From Liolophura sinensis (lineage: Eukaryota; Mollusca; Polyplacophora; Chitonida; Chitonidae), in NCBI RefSeq assembly GCF_032854445.1, contig NC_088302.1, positions 46,908,521 to 46,972,520 on the forward strand: a stretch of DNA of 64,000 bases, written 5' to 3'. The notes under the pieces are model-generated. The model saw nothing but the letters and a program-made list of their open reading frames with translations, was not told the DNA's origin and did not search any database. The position numbers and the translations under genes were made by a program. Below are positions 55,801 through 61,679 of the stretch, one piece after another (positions within the stretch are counted from its first letter, which is position 1; the number at the start of each line of letters is the position of its first letter).

Positions 55801-57475
55801 GACAACTGAAGGTCACTTTTAACCACATGGTTCTGAAAAGGTAACTCAGTCGCATGTTTTGACAAGTACAATAACATTTTCACAGCTTGCCAAGACATAT
55901 ATCTTTGACTTGTGTAATGTGTGGCCAACCAGGTTATGACCATTGAACCATAAACACAGTTGCTAAATGGCCAAACCATTAGGCAGCAATCCCTCTGAGA
56001 CAGTTGCAAAATTCTGGCCTTTCCTTGGCATCATTATGTCTTGTGTGAGGTAATTATGGCATTAAGTCACATCAATTTTCACCAGCTTTATACTGTTGTA
56101 AATGCTAAAAAATTAACTTCAGATGTGTCCCTGTTTTCTGGTTTGTAGAACGAGTCTCTGACGGTTGCCAGTCCTGTTACCCCAAGAACCAATGTGATGA
56201 ACAGAACCAGTTACCTCTCCACCCCTCAGACACTCGAGTCCTCCAGCACAGACCCCAGGAAATCCATGCTCCAGTCCAAAAGTGCTAAACTGGCCCGTTA
56301 TGGCGATGCCCCACCTCTGTCACCACTCAACACACCCATACCAAAGACAGTGAGGAAAGCCTTCCATCCCCCAAGAAGACAGTCAACACCACAATAGGAC
56401 ACTGACACCAGATTGAGAAACTCTTCTGTCTCTGCCACCCATTCCACAGGTCACCGAGAAAACAGTCTGCACCACAATAGGACATTGACACTAGAAACAC
56501 TTCTGTCCCTGCCACAGTACCCGAAGAAAACACTCTACACTACAGTAAGACAGTGACACCAGAAACCTCTGTCCCAACCACCCATTCCACAGAGCCCTGA
56601 GGAGACAGTCTGCAGTCTGCACCACAATAGGACAGTGACACCAGAAGCTCTTTTGTCCCTGCCACACATTCCACAGTACCCCGTGAACATAGTCTACACC
56701 TTAAAAGGACTGTGACACCAGAAACTCGCCTGTCCTTACCCACCATTCCACAGTACCCCGTGAACACAGTCTACACCTTAATGGGACTTTGACACCAAAC
56801 ACTCGTCTGTCGCAGCCACCCATTCTACAGTACCCCGTGAACACAGTCTACACCTTAAAAGGACTGTGACACCAGAAACTCACCCCCCATTCCACAGCAC
56901 CCCATGCGCACAATCTACACCACAATATGACTGCGACGCCAGAAACTCTTCTGTCCCTGTAATCCATCCAACAGTAACCCAAGAAGGCACTCTACGCTAA
57001 AGTAAGATAGTGACACCAGATACTTCTGTCCCAACCACCCATTCCGCAGTGCCCCGAGGAGACCGTCTACACAATAATAGGAAAGTGACTCTAGAAACAT
57101 GTCCATGTGACCCATTCCACCTGAAGACAGTCTACACTAAAATAGGGCAGTGACGCCAGAAACTCTTTTGTCTTTGATGATACAATAGAGGAGTGTTGCA
57201 AGAAGCTCTTCTTCCCTTTCACTCATGTCAAAGACAGATCTCCACAATAAGACCCTACATACGAAAGGCGTTCTTACCTAATAGCAGTAACTATTCACAG
57301 GGCTGATTTGGCTCACCGGAGTGTTATACTTCACACATGGAATCATGCTTTTTTGGTGACTACATTGGTGCAAGTGTTGTTTTATATCATCTCCAGGTGC
57401 CTTGTGATATTTTTGTTTTTGTCTTAGTTTTGTTATCAGTGTTTTGCCTCAAATAAAGTTTTGAGTGTGTGTATA
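17594..57475 (+). CDS. BRCA2: BRCA2 homologue, complete, 27 coding exons, ~3,322 aa
   Basis: Mediator that loads RAD51 on single-stranded DNA in homologous recombination. Exons: 17594-17714 (ATG 17603, in-frame TAG just upstream), 17970-18056, 18278-18425, 19080-19243, 21529-21584, 21890-23729, 24523-29100, 30340-30411, 31475-31547, 31962-32562, 33809-33984, 35366-35494, 35753-35824, 46689-46836, 47272-47430, 48305-48484, 49185-49338, 49668-49786, 51307-51423, 51718-51799, 52341-52440, 52961-53069, 53671-53774, 54762-54834, 55264-55449, 55701-55781, 56149-56397. All junctions are GT-AG and all phases agree (9,969 coding bases). Order: PALB2-type motif (W48), 17 BRC repeats (about residues 923-2235), helical domain, OB1, OB2 with Tower, OB3, short tail. 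Human BRCA2 has 3,418 residues and eight BRC repeats. AATAAA lies at 57452. Exon 8 is the least certain exon. Confidence 0.95.
17970..18056 (+). other. BRCA2: BRCA2 exon 2: PALB2-binding type motif
   Basis: Encodes GEVNDNWFTDLTED, which lines up with the human segment LGPISLNWFEELSSE around Trp31, the PALB2 contact. The N-W-F core and acidic tail are kept (Trp48 here). This implies a PALB2 partner in the organism; that gene is not in the window. Confidence 0.75.
18448..18640. repeat. Dispersed repeat family Y, copy 2 (BRCA2 intron 3)
   Basis: Partner of 12285-12485, with attatacttttggtgaagccttgaaattg and gtgaaaaggttgagg segments in the same order. A shorter piece of the same family is visible near 35585-35625 (catatgtgaaaaggttgagg). 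Confidence 0.6.
19740..20095. repeat. 62-66 bp tandem array, ~5 copies (BRCA2 intron 4)
   Basis: Unit carries gtgtatgtgatcaactgctt, aaagtgaacataaagtcag and ccactaaagctgaattctg. Copies differ by small indels. No coding role. Confidence 0.9.
20550..20906 (+). mobile_element. tRNA-derived SINE (family B), full length
   Basis: Starts ccagccccaatagcatagtt with a tRNA-like A box (tagttggtagagcg) and ends gttaaaccccaagcactcac followed by CACT repeats. Flanked by imperfect 12-base direct repeats, tcttcaagaaat (20538-20549) and tcttcaagcaat (20907-20918), as expected for LINE-driven insertion. In BRCA2 intron 4. Confidence 0.75.
21890..23729 (+). other. BRCA2: BRCA2 exon 6 (large N-terminal exon)
   Basis: 1,840-base exon, residues about 190-802, comparable in position to human exon 10. 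Acidic and serine-rich, largely disordered in appearance, with a basic stretch SRRRQAPGKRAKRNS and many SP/TP sites (SPWESP, PCSPGK, GPNTPCESP). Two related short motifs stand out: DDDMLSQISAETLADM (about 22840-22890) and KDEELFTQISPGFMHSIL (about 23127-23180). The donor is GCAG/GTAAAG at 23729. Confidence 0.9.
23815..23910. repeat. Short 17/34-bp tandem array (BRCA2 intron 6)
   Basis: Units of the form ttgaagaccagccatag repeated about five to six times with small changes, a little under 100 bases after the exon 6 donor. Confidence 0.85.
23993..24260. repeat. Dispersed repeat family X, copy 1
   Basis: About 260 bases sharing, in order, gagtcattttagaccaccaatgtctaataaat, aaagccctaactgaggt and actatttgcaaactac with copies at 30.67, 40.37 and 57.78 kb. 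No coding potential; class unknown. Confidence 0.65.
24523..29100 (+). other. BRCA2: BRCA2 exon 7: 17 BRC repeats in two subfamilies
   Basis: 4,578-base exon corresponding to human exon 11. RAD51-binding BRC repeats begin near 24885, 25090, 25335, 25500, 25687, 25926, then 27127, 27303, 27463, 27566, 27748, 27898, 28074, 28249, 28409, 28583 and 28741. Repeats 1-6 follow GF-x-TA-x-GK...S-x-x-S-x-x-KA...LV-E; repeats 7-17 follow LFQTASGK-x-V-x-ISEKAL-x-A..HLSE. The FxxA core is kept in 15; repeat 7 has FKTG and repeat 17 FQTC. A degenerate unit (STTSQKMFSNFEKAQ) lies between 13 and 14. The 1.1 kb between the two clusters contains GYRPFKPPRPTPKRE (about 26238), a proline-rich basic motif. Confidence 0.95.
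29590..30020 (+). repeat. Diverged SINE-like repeat (BRCA2 intron 7)
   Basis: Reads like an old family A relative: cggtttcctcagggtactcg, ctcctgacataatatggctg, then aatactctcaagtatgacataaaacactaatta at the 3' end. The 5' part is too diverged to bound. Confidence 0.4.
30340..30411 (+). other. BRCA2: BRCA2 exon 8 (candidate, symmetric 72 bases)
   Basis: Acceptor ttttgtag, donor GTCAGT, phase 1 at both ends, coding VNIVTRKAGNSIYRCNPKFS and neighbours. Because exon 7 ends and exon 9 begins in phase 1, this exon could be skipped without frame change. It has no clear counterpart that I recognise, so it is the least certain exon. Confidence 0.5.
30668..30950. repeat. Dispersed repeat family X, copy 2
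   Basis: Carries gagtgattctagaccagtga, gaataaagccctgactgagg, gtgtgaccgtttgccagcta and ctgtcgtcgctgctctggtt in the family order, with an internal T tract. Confidence 0.7.
31080..31435. repeat. 58-bp tandem array, 6 copies (BRCA2 intron 8)
   Basis: Units start near 31083, 31141, 31199, 31257, 31315 and 31373, built on ttcactagtcatgcagtttg and tatcagaaacacctcagaca. Highly uniform, so recent. Ends about 40 bases before the exon 9 acceptor. Confidence 0.95.
33060..33420. repeat. 18-54 bp nested tandem array (BRCA2 intron 10)
   Basis: Three 54-base units (ccatcccgcatacttgacgt and agttgaagggctggagccat) inside a longer run of looser units each containing gagccatcctgagtg. Open frames on the minus strand follow from the repeat period being a multiple of three. 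Confidence 0.85.
33809..35824 (+). other. BRCA2: BRCA2 exons 11-13: helical domain of the DNA-binding region
   Basis: Exons 33809-33984, 35366-35494 and 35753-35824. Matches the human helical (DSS1-binding) domain: GKAEFYRAF, then [20 protein letters not shown], then RCLTPDMVMLQLKYRYDREI. Exon 13 ends in phase 2, and the reading frame resumes at 46689 after a 10.9-kb intron that houses the NLR-like gene. Confidence 0.93.
34850..35060 (+). mobile_element. SINE family A copy, diverged (BRCA2 intron 11)
   Basis: tRNA-like start (attgtagctcagtaaataac), B-box region gtgtgttcaagttcagctc, then ggcttcctctgcggatgg and tcctcccaccaaaatgctgg. The tail has decayed. Confidence 0.6.
35835..35840 (-). terminator. 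Candidate poly(A) signal of the nested NLR-like gene
   Basis: AATAAA on the minus strand, the only canonical copy I find between the NLR stop codon (36222) and BRCA2 exon 13. It lies 11 bases from the BRCA2 exon 13 donor, so cleavage would fall at or inside that exon on the opposite strand. A distal non-canonical signal is also possible. Confidence 0.35.
36222..42817 (-). CDS. NLR-like receptor: HEPN(DZIP3)-CARD-NACHT-LRR, nested in BRCA2 intron 13
   Basis: Probable cytosolic innate-immune STAND NTPase. Minus-strand exons: 42812-42149 (ATG 42812; another in-frame ATG at 42842), 40948-40731, 39414-39315, 39042-38904, 38403-36222 (TAA). All junctions are GT-AG and all phases agree, giving 1,100 residues without a break. 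Residues 1-180 resemble the DZIP3-type HEPN domain (LVGDAGTTALRVTF, FDFDMLVVLLQNIC, PYPGGW). About 225-310 is a CARD (VEDTLDFLQNSSVIDEAQRK, MRFLINIIQKS, AFKLFCESIK). NACHT follows from about 388, with Walker A GSPGYGKTTL (Lys about 400), Walker B ILFVLDGFTD (Asp about 474) and NPLLCMSVA. C-terminal leucine-rich repeats include NIEKLDLSGCQLTDEMGTRL and LKTLNLQNSEIS. An acceptor (ctcttgcag) just upstream of 42812 suggests a noncoding 5' exon that I did not find. NLRs signal by nucleotide-driven assembly; the ligand is unknown. Confidence 0.85.
39427..40200. repeat. 32-bp tandem array, ~24 copies (NLR-like gene intron 2)
   Basis: Unit acacatacagaagttagtat plus ggtttgtttctg, period 32 (for example 39451 to 39483). 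It starts about a dozen bases beyond the acceptor of the third NLR exon. Minus-strand frames through it (SETNHTNFCMCQKQTILT) are repeat artefacts; 32 is not a multiple of three, so all frames cycle. Confidence 0.95.
40370..40615. repeat. Dispersed repeat family X, copy 3 (NLR-like gene intron 2)
   Basis: Contains gattctagaccagtgacgtc, taaattgcacttaacatcac, cctaactgaggtatattgac and gtgtgaccatttgccaac. Closest to the 30.67-kb copy. Confidence 0.7.
41035..41155 (+). mobile_element. SINE family A, 3' fragment
   Basis: 3' half only: gggttttcccctggctctgc, caatgctggccgcccttata, gtaaaacaccaatcaaacaa, then an AAAG-type tail. In intron 1 of the NLR-like gene, antisense to it. Confidence 0.7.
41655..41878 (+). 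mobile_element. SINE family A copy
   Basis: Contains gatgacccaggagcctctca, the B-box gagttcaagtccagctcatg, cagcaacatgcagatggtcg and the tail acatcaatcaaataaataaa. The A box end is diverged. Confidence 0.8.
42149..42812 (-). other. NLR-like gene exon 1: DZIP3-type HEPN domain
   Basis: Residues 1-221. HEPN domains are helical, and many act as metal-independent RNases through an R-x(4-6)-H motif. In DZIP3-type domains, as I remember them, an R-N and a downstream H sit in the segment near residue 150. Here that segment reads RLKVAKDNLCTADSL, with no histidine and no arginine directly before the asparagine. I therefore infer a non-catalytic domain. A lysine/glutamine-rich coiled-coil-like linker (QNQFIQQLQKKKEQLVERTE) follows before the CARD. 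Confidence 0.7.
42843..46688. other. Remainder of BRCA2 intron 13, 5' of the NLR-like gene
   Basis: About 3.8 kb with no credible exon. It must contain the promoter and any 5' UTR exon of the nested gene if that gene has its own promoter. Visible items are a T-rich tract at 44470-44495, the 83-bp array at 45042-45460, a GTCT/CTGT microsatellite near 45545-45570, and low-complexity sequence at 44170-44240. Confidence 0.6.
45042..45460. repeat. 83-bp tandem array, 5 copies (BRCA2 intron 13)
   Basis: Unit includes gggtctggtttcctctatcc, atagacctgactgccttgtt and attagcatggggttaaacac. Units start near 45042, 45125, 45208, 45291 and 45374. Confidence 0.9.
47960..48208 (+). mobile_element. SINE family A copy (BRCA2 intron 15)
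   Basis: gacccaggagcctctcacca, gttcaagtccagctcatgg, cagcaacctgcggatggtcg, then caccaatcaaataaataaat. Well preserved from the B box onward; it ends about 95 bases before the exon 16 acceptor. Confidence 0.85.
49425..49625 (+). mobile_element. SINE family A, diverged (BRCA2 intron 17)
   Basis: gtgagttcaagtccagttca, gggaaagtcttcaacaactt and cataatgctggccatgtagt with a lost tail. It ends within about 45 bases of the exon 18 acceptor. Confidence 0.7.
49735..50440 (+). repeat. Tandem duplicates of the 3' end and donor of BRCA2 exon 18
   Basis: The exon 18 tail (caagagatatatgaggttat, cagtagttctctggaacccc, GAG/gtaaag, actgtagtgaggataaaaa) recurs at about 49829-49900, 49917-49965, 50255-50335 and 50335-50440, each with its own copy of the donor-like gaggtaaagaactac. 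The second copy reads caagccaagagatatattag...gtcagtagttctctgcaacc. The array is interrupted by two palindromic MITEs at 49964-50243. The authentic exon is the first unit. Confidence 0.85.
49964..50243. mobile_element. Two adjacent palindromic MITEs inside the exon 18-derived array
   Basis: First: gggcctagtttcacaaag (about 49965) with inverted partner ctctgtgaaactgggccc (to about 50098). Second: ccagtctttcacaaaactt (about 50102) with inverted partner aaagttttgtgaaagtggtcc (to about 50243). Each is about 135-140 bases, foldback in structure and without coding capacity. Confidence 0.6.
50640..51125. repeat. 51-bp tandem array, ~9 copies (BRCA2 intron 18)
   Basis: Unit agaggcaaataaaccggctg, gctcaaactggcttaaagcc, acctcactagc; period 51 with some shortened units. 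It reads open on the minus strand as ALSQFKPAGLFASASEV repeats because 51 is 3 x 17. Intronic, about 180 bases before exon 19. Confidence 0.92.
52590..52725 (+). mobile_element. SINE family B fragment (BRCA2 intron 21)
   Basis: ggactggttggcccactgtc, agtataatgtgactgggctg and gtggcagcactttggtggc match the central part of the 20.55-kb family B element. Confidence 0.5.
52733..52806. repeat. (GT)n / (TA)n compound microsatellite
   Basis: About 24 bases of GT-rich repeats followed by roughly 30 bases of alternating AT, then ACAC. Open frames across it are artefacts. A CATA repeat follows at 52867-52888. Confidence 0.95.
53195..53338 (+). mobile_element. SINE family A, 3' half (BRCA2 intron 22)
   Basis: gtgggtttcccacaggctat, ccaccataatgctggctgcc, ataaaacaccaatcaaataa and an aataaat tail. 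Confidence 0.75.
54466..54705 (+). mobile_element. SINE family A copy preceded by G13 tract (BRCA2 intron 23)
   Basis: A G-run at 54471-54482 leads into ggctgaagtggttatagcat, gacccaggagcctcccacc, gtgaattcaagtgcacc, cagcaacctgcagattgtca and a tail caccaatcaaataaattta. Confidence 0.75.
54762..55781 (+). other. BRCA2: BRCA2 exons 24-26: OB3 end
   Basis: Exons 54762-54834, 55264-55449 and 55701-55781. QNVYVVDPQGGLAVIRVWGG corresponds to the OB3 strand region of human BRCA2 (VYLSDECYNLLAIKFW). It is followed by DVLVSGKCFVGGNLLYRGKK and the helix VFIKQARESLDSILGMFQP. Confidence 0.9.
56149..56397 (+). other. BRCA2: BRCA2 terminal coding exon with truncated C terminus
   Basis: 82 residues then TAG. 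PPLSPLNTPIPKTVRKAFHP followed by PRRQSTPQ lines up with human PPPVSPI...QKAFQPPR, but the protein stops nine residues after the KAFxPPR motif. The human protein continues for about 150 residues, including the CDK-regulated RAD51-filament-binding region (TR2, Ser3291). The final residues and stop codon are the first unit of the tandem array in the 3' UTR. A further exon further downstream cannot be excluded but none is evident. Confidence 0.85.
56365..57165. repeat. Degenerate ~80-bp tandem array across BRCA2 stop codon and 3' UTR
   Basis: About nine to ten units built on cccattccacagtaccccgt, gaacacagtctacacctt and aggactgtgacaccagaaac. The first unit is the end of the coding sequence (ccttccatcccccaagaaga, cagtcaacaccacaatagga). 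Units diverge by substitutions and indels, so the array is older than the 58-bp or 72-bp arrays. Confidence 0.85.
57452..57457 (+). terminator. BRCA2: BRCA2 poly(A) signal AATAAA
   Basis: Canonical AATAAA about 1.05 kb after the stop codon, followed within 20 bases by a GT-rich stretch (gttttgagtgtgtgtatagc), a typical downstream element. Confidence 0.7.
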
Positions 57476-57512
57476 GCATGTAAAATTGTTTGTTGTCCGA
57501 CTCTTTTCTTTT

Positions 57513-57770
57513 TTTTGATTGGTGTTTTACGCCGTAATCAAGAATATTTCACTTATACGACGGCGGCCAGCATTATGGTGGGTGGAAACCGGGCACAGCC
57601 CGAGGGGAAACCCACGACCATCCGCAGGTTGCTGGCAGACCTTCCCACTTAGGGCCGGAGAGGAAGCCAGCATGAGCTGGACTTGAACTCACAGCGACCG
57701 CATTGGTGAGAGGCTCCTGGGTCATTACGCTGCGCTAGCGCGCTAACCGACTGAGCCACGGAGGCCCCTA
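57513..57770 (-). mobile_element. tRNA-derived SINE family A, near full length
   Basis: On the minus strand it starts ggcctccgtggctcagtcgg with A box (tggctcagtcggttagcgcg), B box gagttcaagtcc, and 3' end ggcgtaaaacaccaatc. The T-rich side at 57513 is its A-rich tail. It lies immediately downstream of the BRCA2 poly(A) site. Confidence 0.9.
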
Positions 57771-57774
57771 TAGC

Positions 57775-57895
57775 TAAGGATTTACATGAACAGAATAAAA
57801 CTGTAATTGAGGTCTTATTTCACCAGGTGACCATTTGCCAACTATCTCACTGTCGTCGCTGCTCTGGTTTTACCCTTTATGCCGTAAGTCTCGTT
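57775..57895. repeat. Dispersed repeat family X, copy 4 (3' half)
   Basis: gaacagaataaaactgtaat, gaggtcttatttcaccaggt, gaccatttgccaactatctc and actgtcgtcgctgctctggt in family order. Confidence 0.65.
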
Positions 57896-59095
57896 ATATT
57901 ACATGTATATATACATCAATTCACTAGGCAAGGTGTATGCTGCCATAACAGCTAGACCATTCCGCTACGAGAAATCCCAAATATTGTTTAGTCATGTAAC
58001 GCAGATGAACTAAGTAAGGTCAGTCTGGTTCAAGCTATGCTCTCTGTTCACATTTATACCGTATCTACATTTTGTATTCCTCCTCATGGATTACGTGGTA
58101 CTCTTGTGTATGGCTACGACGTGGAAAATAGCATTTCTAAACCGCATTTGTTTCGTCAGTGGCCACTTTGGCTGGTGAAATTAAAGGCGATGTAAAAGAA
58201 TTTGAATCCATTTGATACGTCTGTAATTTTAATTTACGTATTTGATTTTGGTTTAACACTGTACTGAAAAATTTTACACGTGTCAGGTGTGTACAGAGAG
58301 TAAACAACCGACCATCTCCAGGTGCCTAAAAAACTCATCACTTACAGACGCCATCTCATGGTCGTCTAGTGCATATCATCTGCTTCTCAAAAGTTTCTGA
58401 ATTCGATAACATTTCAATCCCTGATTCTGTGCTGTAATAGTACAGTTTCAGCCAATGGTGTAGGCACAAATATTTTGCCCTCTGCTCGTACGTGGGAATG
58501 CCTGACACCAGTCAAATAAATAAATCACTAAGTAAGCTTAGATATTTTCTAATTCATCGGACAGTGTATTGAATTTATCTAATACATTTTCAGTGTGATT
58601 AGTGAATATGAATAAGCGAAGAAGATTAGCAACATAAGATATATTAGTTAGGTATAGACCTATATAAAAAAGAGACACAGTACATATACACACACACCAT
58701 ATGACTGAAAAATTGTCAAGTTCGACGTTAAAGCCCAAGCATTCATTCATTCATTTATATAAGGAAGAAAAGAGAACCTCGGTATATCCTTGCGGCGTAC
58801 AACAAAACAAATTCCAGATGAGGGAAACCTGTTGTTGCTAAGTTGTGTTTAATTGTCAGATTTTTAACTACTGATTTTAACCCTTTCACAGTCCATAATG
58901 TTTTAGTTTTGGTAACAATACTCTATTGGTTTGAAACCTCAACGGTCTTGAATAAATCCAAGAAATTAACAATTGTTTTTTAACGCTCACGTAATCCAAA
59001 ATGTTCAAGTTTTAAATAACCATATGCATTAGTTTACAGTCTCAAAGACCACGCATAAATCCAAAAAAGCGACAGCACTATACATAGCCTATTAT
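57896..59095. other. Gene-free stretch with SINE 3' ends
   Basis: No credible exon. A family A 3' fragment ends near 58525 (cagtcaaataaataaat). A family B 3' end lies at 58700-58755 (gactgaaaaattgtcaag, gttaaagcccaagcattcat, CATT repeats). Confidence 0.6.
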
Positions 59096-59112
59096 TTTCC
59101 TTAATGGCTATT

Positions 59113-59368
59113 TTTTTTTTTTTTTTTGATTGGTGTTTTACGCCGTTCTCAAGAATATTTCACTTATACGACGGCGGTCAGCATTATGGTGGGTGGAAAC
59201 CGGGCATAGCCCGAGGGGAAACCCACGACCATCCGCAGGTTGCTGGCAGACCTTCGCACGTACGGCCGGAGAGGAAGCCAGCATGAGCTGGACTTGAACT
59301 CAAAGCGACCGCATTGGTGAGAGACTCCTGGGTCATTACGCTGCGCTAGCGCACTAACCAACTGAGCC
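59113..59368 (-). mobile_element. SINE family A with target-site duplication
   Basis: Near full length, almost identical to the 57.5-kb copy. Flanked by ccttaatggctatt (left) and ccttaatggttatt (right), an imperfect target-site duplication adjoining the T tract, which marks LINE-type retroposition. Confidence 0.9.
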
Positions 59369-59384
59369 TTAATGGTTATTGACT

Positions 59385-60550
59385 TATTGTAAATAGTATG
59401 TGTATCAAATGAAACAGAGTGATTTGCTCTAAATCATCACTTGTTTTTGTAAAAGGCAATTTGATTCTAAGGGAATGTAGTTATGCATTCGCTTACATAT
59501 CATTTAATCATATATATTACCAAAATTTGGAAATACGAAGATTGGACGATTGGACGATGGGGCTACAGAACTAGAAAAAGATCAGTTTTTTCCAACAAGG
59601 AGATCCACTGAAATATTGGCAGCTGATGTTTAGTTTAAAATAAAATTTTGTTTGTTATTGTCGGTGAATTTTTATAGTCCTATGTTTTGATTATCCATGT
59701 CCCGATCTCTTTGTGGTGATTTGAAAGATGCGAAAATGATTTACGTTATATCCGCAAATGTAAGATTCCAGGGATAAGGATGTTCGTTTCGAGAGCTGCT
59801 GAATATATTGTCAATTTACGTGGCCGAAAGAGACTGGCCCTTGCTGTTTAACTTCAGAATCTTTATGACATTATAAATAGCACGAGTCTGATATTTACTA
59901 AAAGGCAACAAGTTGAGCTGTTTAGTTTCTTGGTAAATACAGGAAATTCGATCTGATTTGGGAATGTGGAATTTGTGCTAGAAATCGCCGGTTTAACCTA
60001 AAGTGTTATTTGTCTTAATTATTTTGAAGGTTATTTTCCCCAACAGAAATGTACTGTTGAAGGATGTCATACCGGCTGCATGTTGCAATTACATGCTTAA
60101 CATGAAAAAAATCAATAACAAGACGTATGGTGTCCTATTGTAAATCCGCGCTATCTCAAATAGTTCTTCAGGCTAATACTTAATATTCATGACGAACATT
60201 TACTTGATTTTACGAGTAGCAATACCCTCTCAAATTTGACATGATGGCAAAATCTAGTGACTCTTCCTTGAACCTCAGAAAATAGCCGCTGCAGCTAGCA
60301 TAGTAAATATCGATTCTTAGCGCGTACCCTCACCAGGCGGATATCATCAATAACACTTTTGGCTGAGATGTTAACTGTGATGTTCTAGTTATTAAACTGC
60401 AAACCTTTCAGTAAAAGCTCTATTTGTGTCGGCGTGAATGTTGAAGAATTATATCAGTGAACCTAAATTAAGGAAGACTGCCAACAGTGAATGATTCAGT
60501 ATAGGCCTACTTGGCCTATCAGAATGGAAACGTTGTTGCAAGCTACGGTA
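59385..60550. other. Unassigned intergenic sequence
   Basis: AT-rich single-copy-looking sequence with no long open frame, no recognisable exon and no internal repeat that I could see. Confidence 0.6.
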
Positions 60551-60554
60551 CCAC

Positions 60555-60835
60555 TCTTATGGCCGGCTGCAGTGATATATTGGCTAAAGTGTCTGTCTCT
60601 TTACTGGGTTAATGCGGGTTTCAATCCCAAATCGAGTCATATTTAAGACTAATATCGGCAATGATGGCACTACATCGCTTGACGCTCAGTATATTGCACA
60701 GGAATCGATCAAGTACGATCTGGTGTCAGCATAATATGATTGGGCGGAGTGTTGTGTTTGGTGTCCTCGGCTAGGTGTTCCAGTGAGGTAGCGCTATAAG
60801 TTTACGTCGGCGGACAGCTACTGTAGCCCTTTTTT
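60555..60835 (+). mobile_element. SINE family B copy
   Basis: tRNA-like boxes (atattggctaaagtgtctg; gcgggtttcaatcccaa), then gcttgacgctcagtatattg, tctggtgtcagcataatatg and ttccagtgaggtagcgctat, all matching the 20.55-kb element in order. It ends in a T-rich junction with the inverted repeat at 60.86 kb. Confidence 0.7.
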
Positions 60836-60854
60836 TTCTTTTTTTTTTTCTTTA

Positions 60855-61675
60855 TTTTTTTGGCGAGTCACCTTTATTCAGCTGTCTGTAAAATCAGTTA
60901 TACTCGCCACCCAAATTGCATTTAGCCAGGGACACGCAACAACCAAAGCTGTACACATTGATATGTTGAACGTCCATATTATTACAAAGAAAACGCATTT
61001 GGAAGGCTTTCTCTAATTCATAATTTTAAACTTCATAAGCTTACTTTCGACTCCAAGAACGCATTTCCTCGGGTGTCGTCATAATTATTCAAAAGCAAGT
61101 TGCATGCCTGACAATGGGCGTGGAGTGTAATTTGTTTTACAATGGCTGCGCCAACACAGGGTTAGAACAAACTCCACACAGTAACACAGCCTGCTAATAG
61201 ACAACATCGCTTTAATTTCCTAACATCAACCTCTAATTCTATACTGTCGTGAGATCACATGCTACAAGAGATAAACTTCATTTATGACGGTTATATTATA
61301 CTAAAACGTGTAAGCAATTCCAAATATGACCTGTGTCCGCAACAGAGTTTACAGTTTAGGCAACTGCTGTCGCATGTTGAACTCAGCTTAATATCCTGCA
61401 TGCCACAGGTGTTTAATGTACTAATAATAATTCTAACGTCACCCGAGTAAATGCGTTCTTGCCTTCGAAACCGAGCTTATGGACTCACACTATGAATTTT
61501 AATAAGCCTTCTAATTTCATTTTCCTTGCAAGAATATGAACTTCCAACATATCCATGTGTTGAGCTTGTGTTGTTACGTGTCACTGACTAAAGGCCATTT
61601 TGGTAGCGAGAATGACTGATTTTACAGACACTTTAATCTGGGAGAAAAAAAAATATGGCCGACTCGCCAAAAGAA
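60855..61675. repeat. Ancient imperfect long inverted repeat (~0.8 kb)
   Basis: The left arm starts ttttttggcgagtcaccttt with ctgtctgtaaaatcagttat, then cgcaacaaccaaagctgtac, catttggaaggctttctc and caagaacgcatttcctcggg. The right arm, read on the other strand from 61675, gives ttttggcgagtcggcc, gtctgtaaaatcagtcattc, cgtaacaacacaagctcaac, aattagaaggcttatta and caagaacgcatttactcggg. Order is conserved over at least 240 bases per arm with many substitutions. About 330 bases of less clear sequence lie between. Confidence 0.75.
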
Positions 61676-61679
61676 ATAG

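Noticed and set aside
57513-59368. tRNA-like sequences with A and B boxes
   Set aside because: They are heads of SINE copies with 3' SINE bodies and A-rich tails, and lack a complete cloverleaf and anticodon arm.
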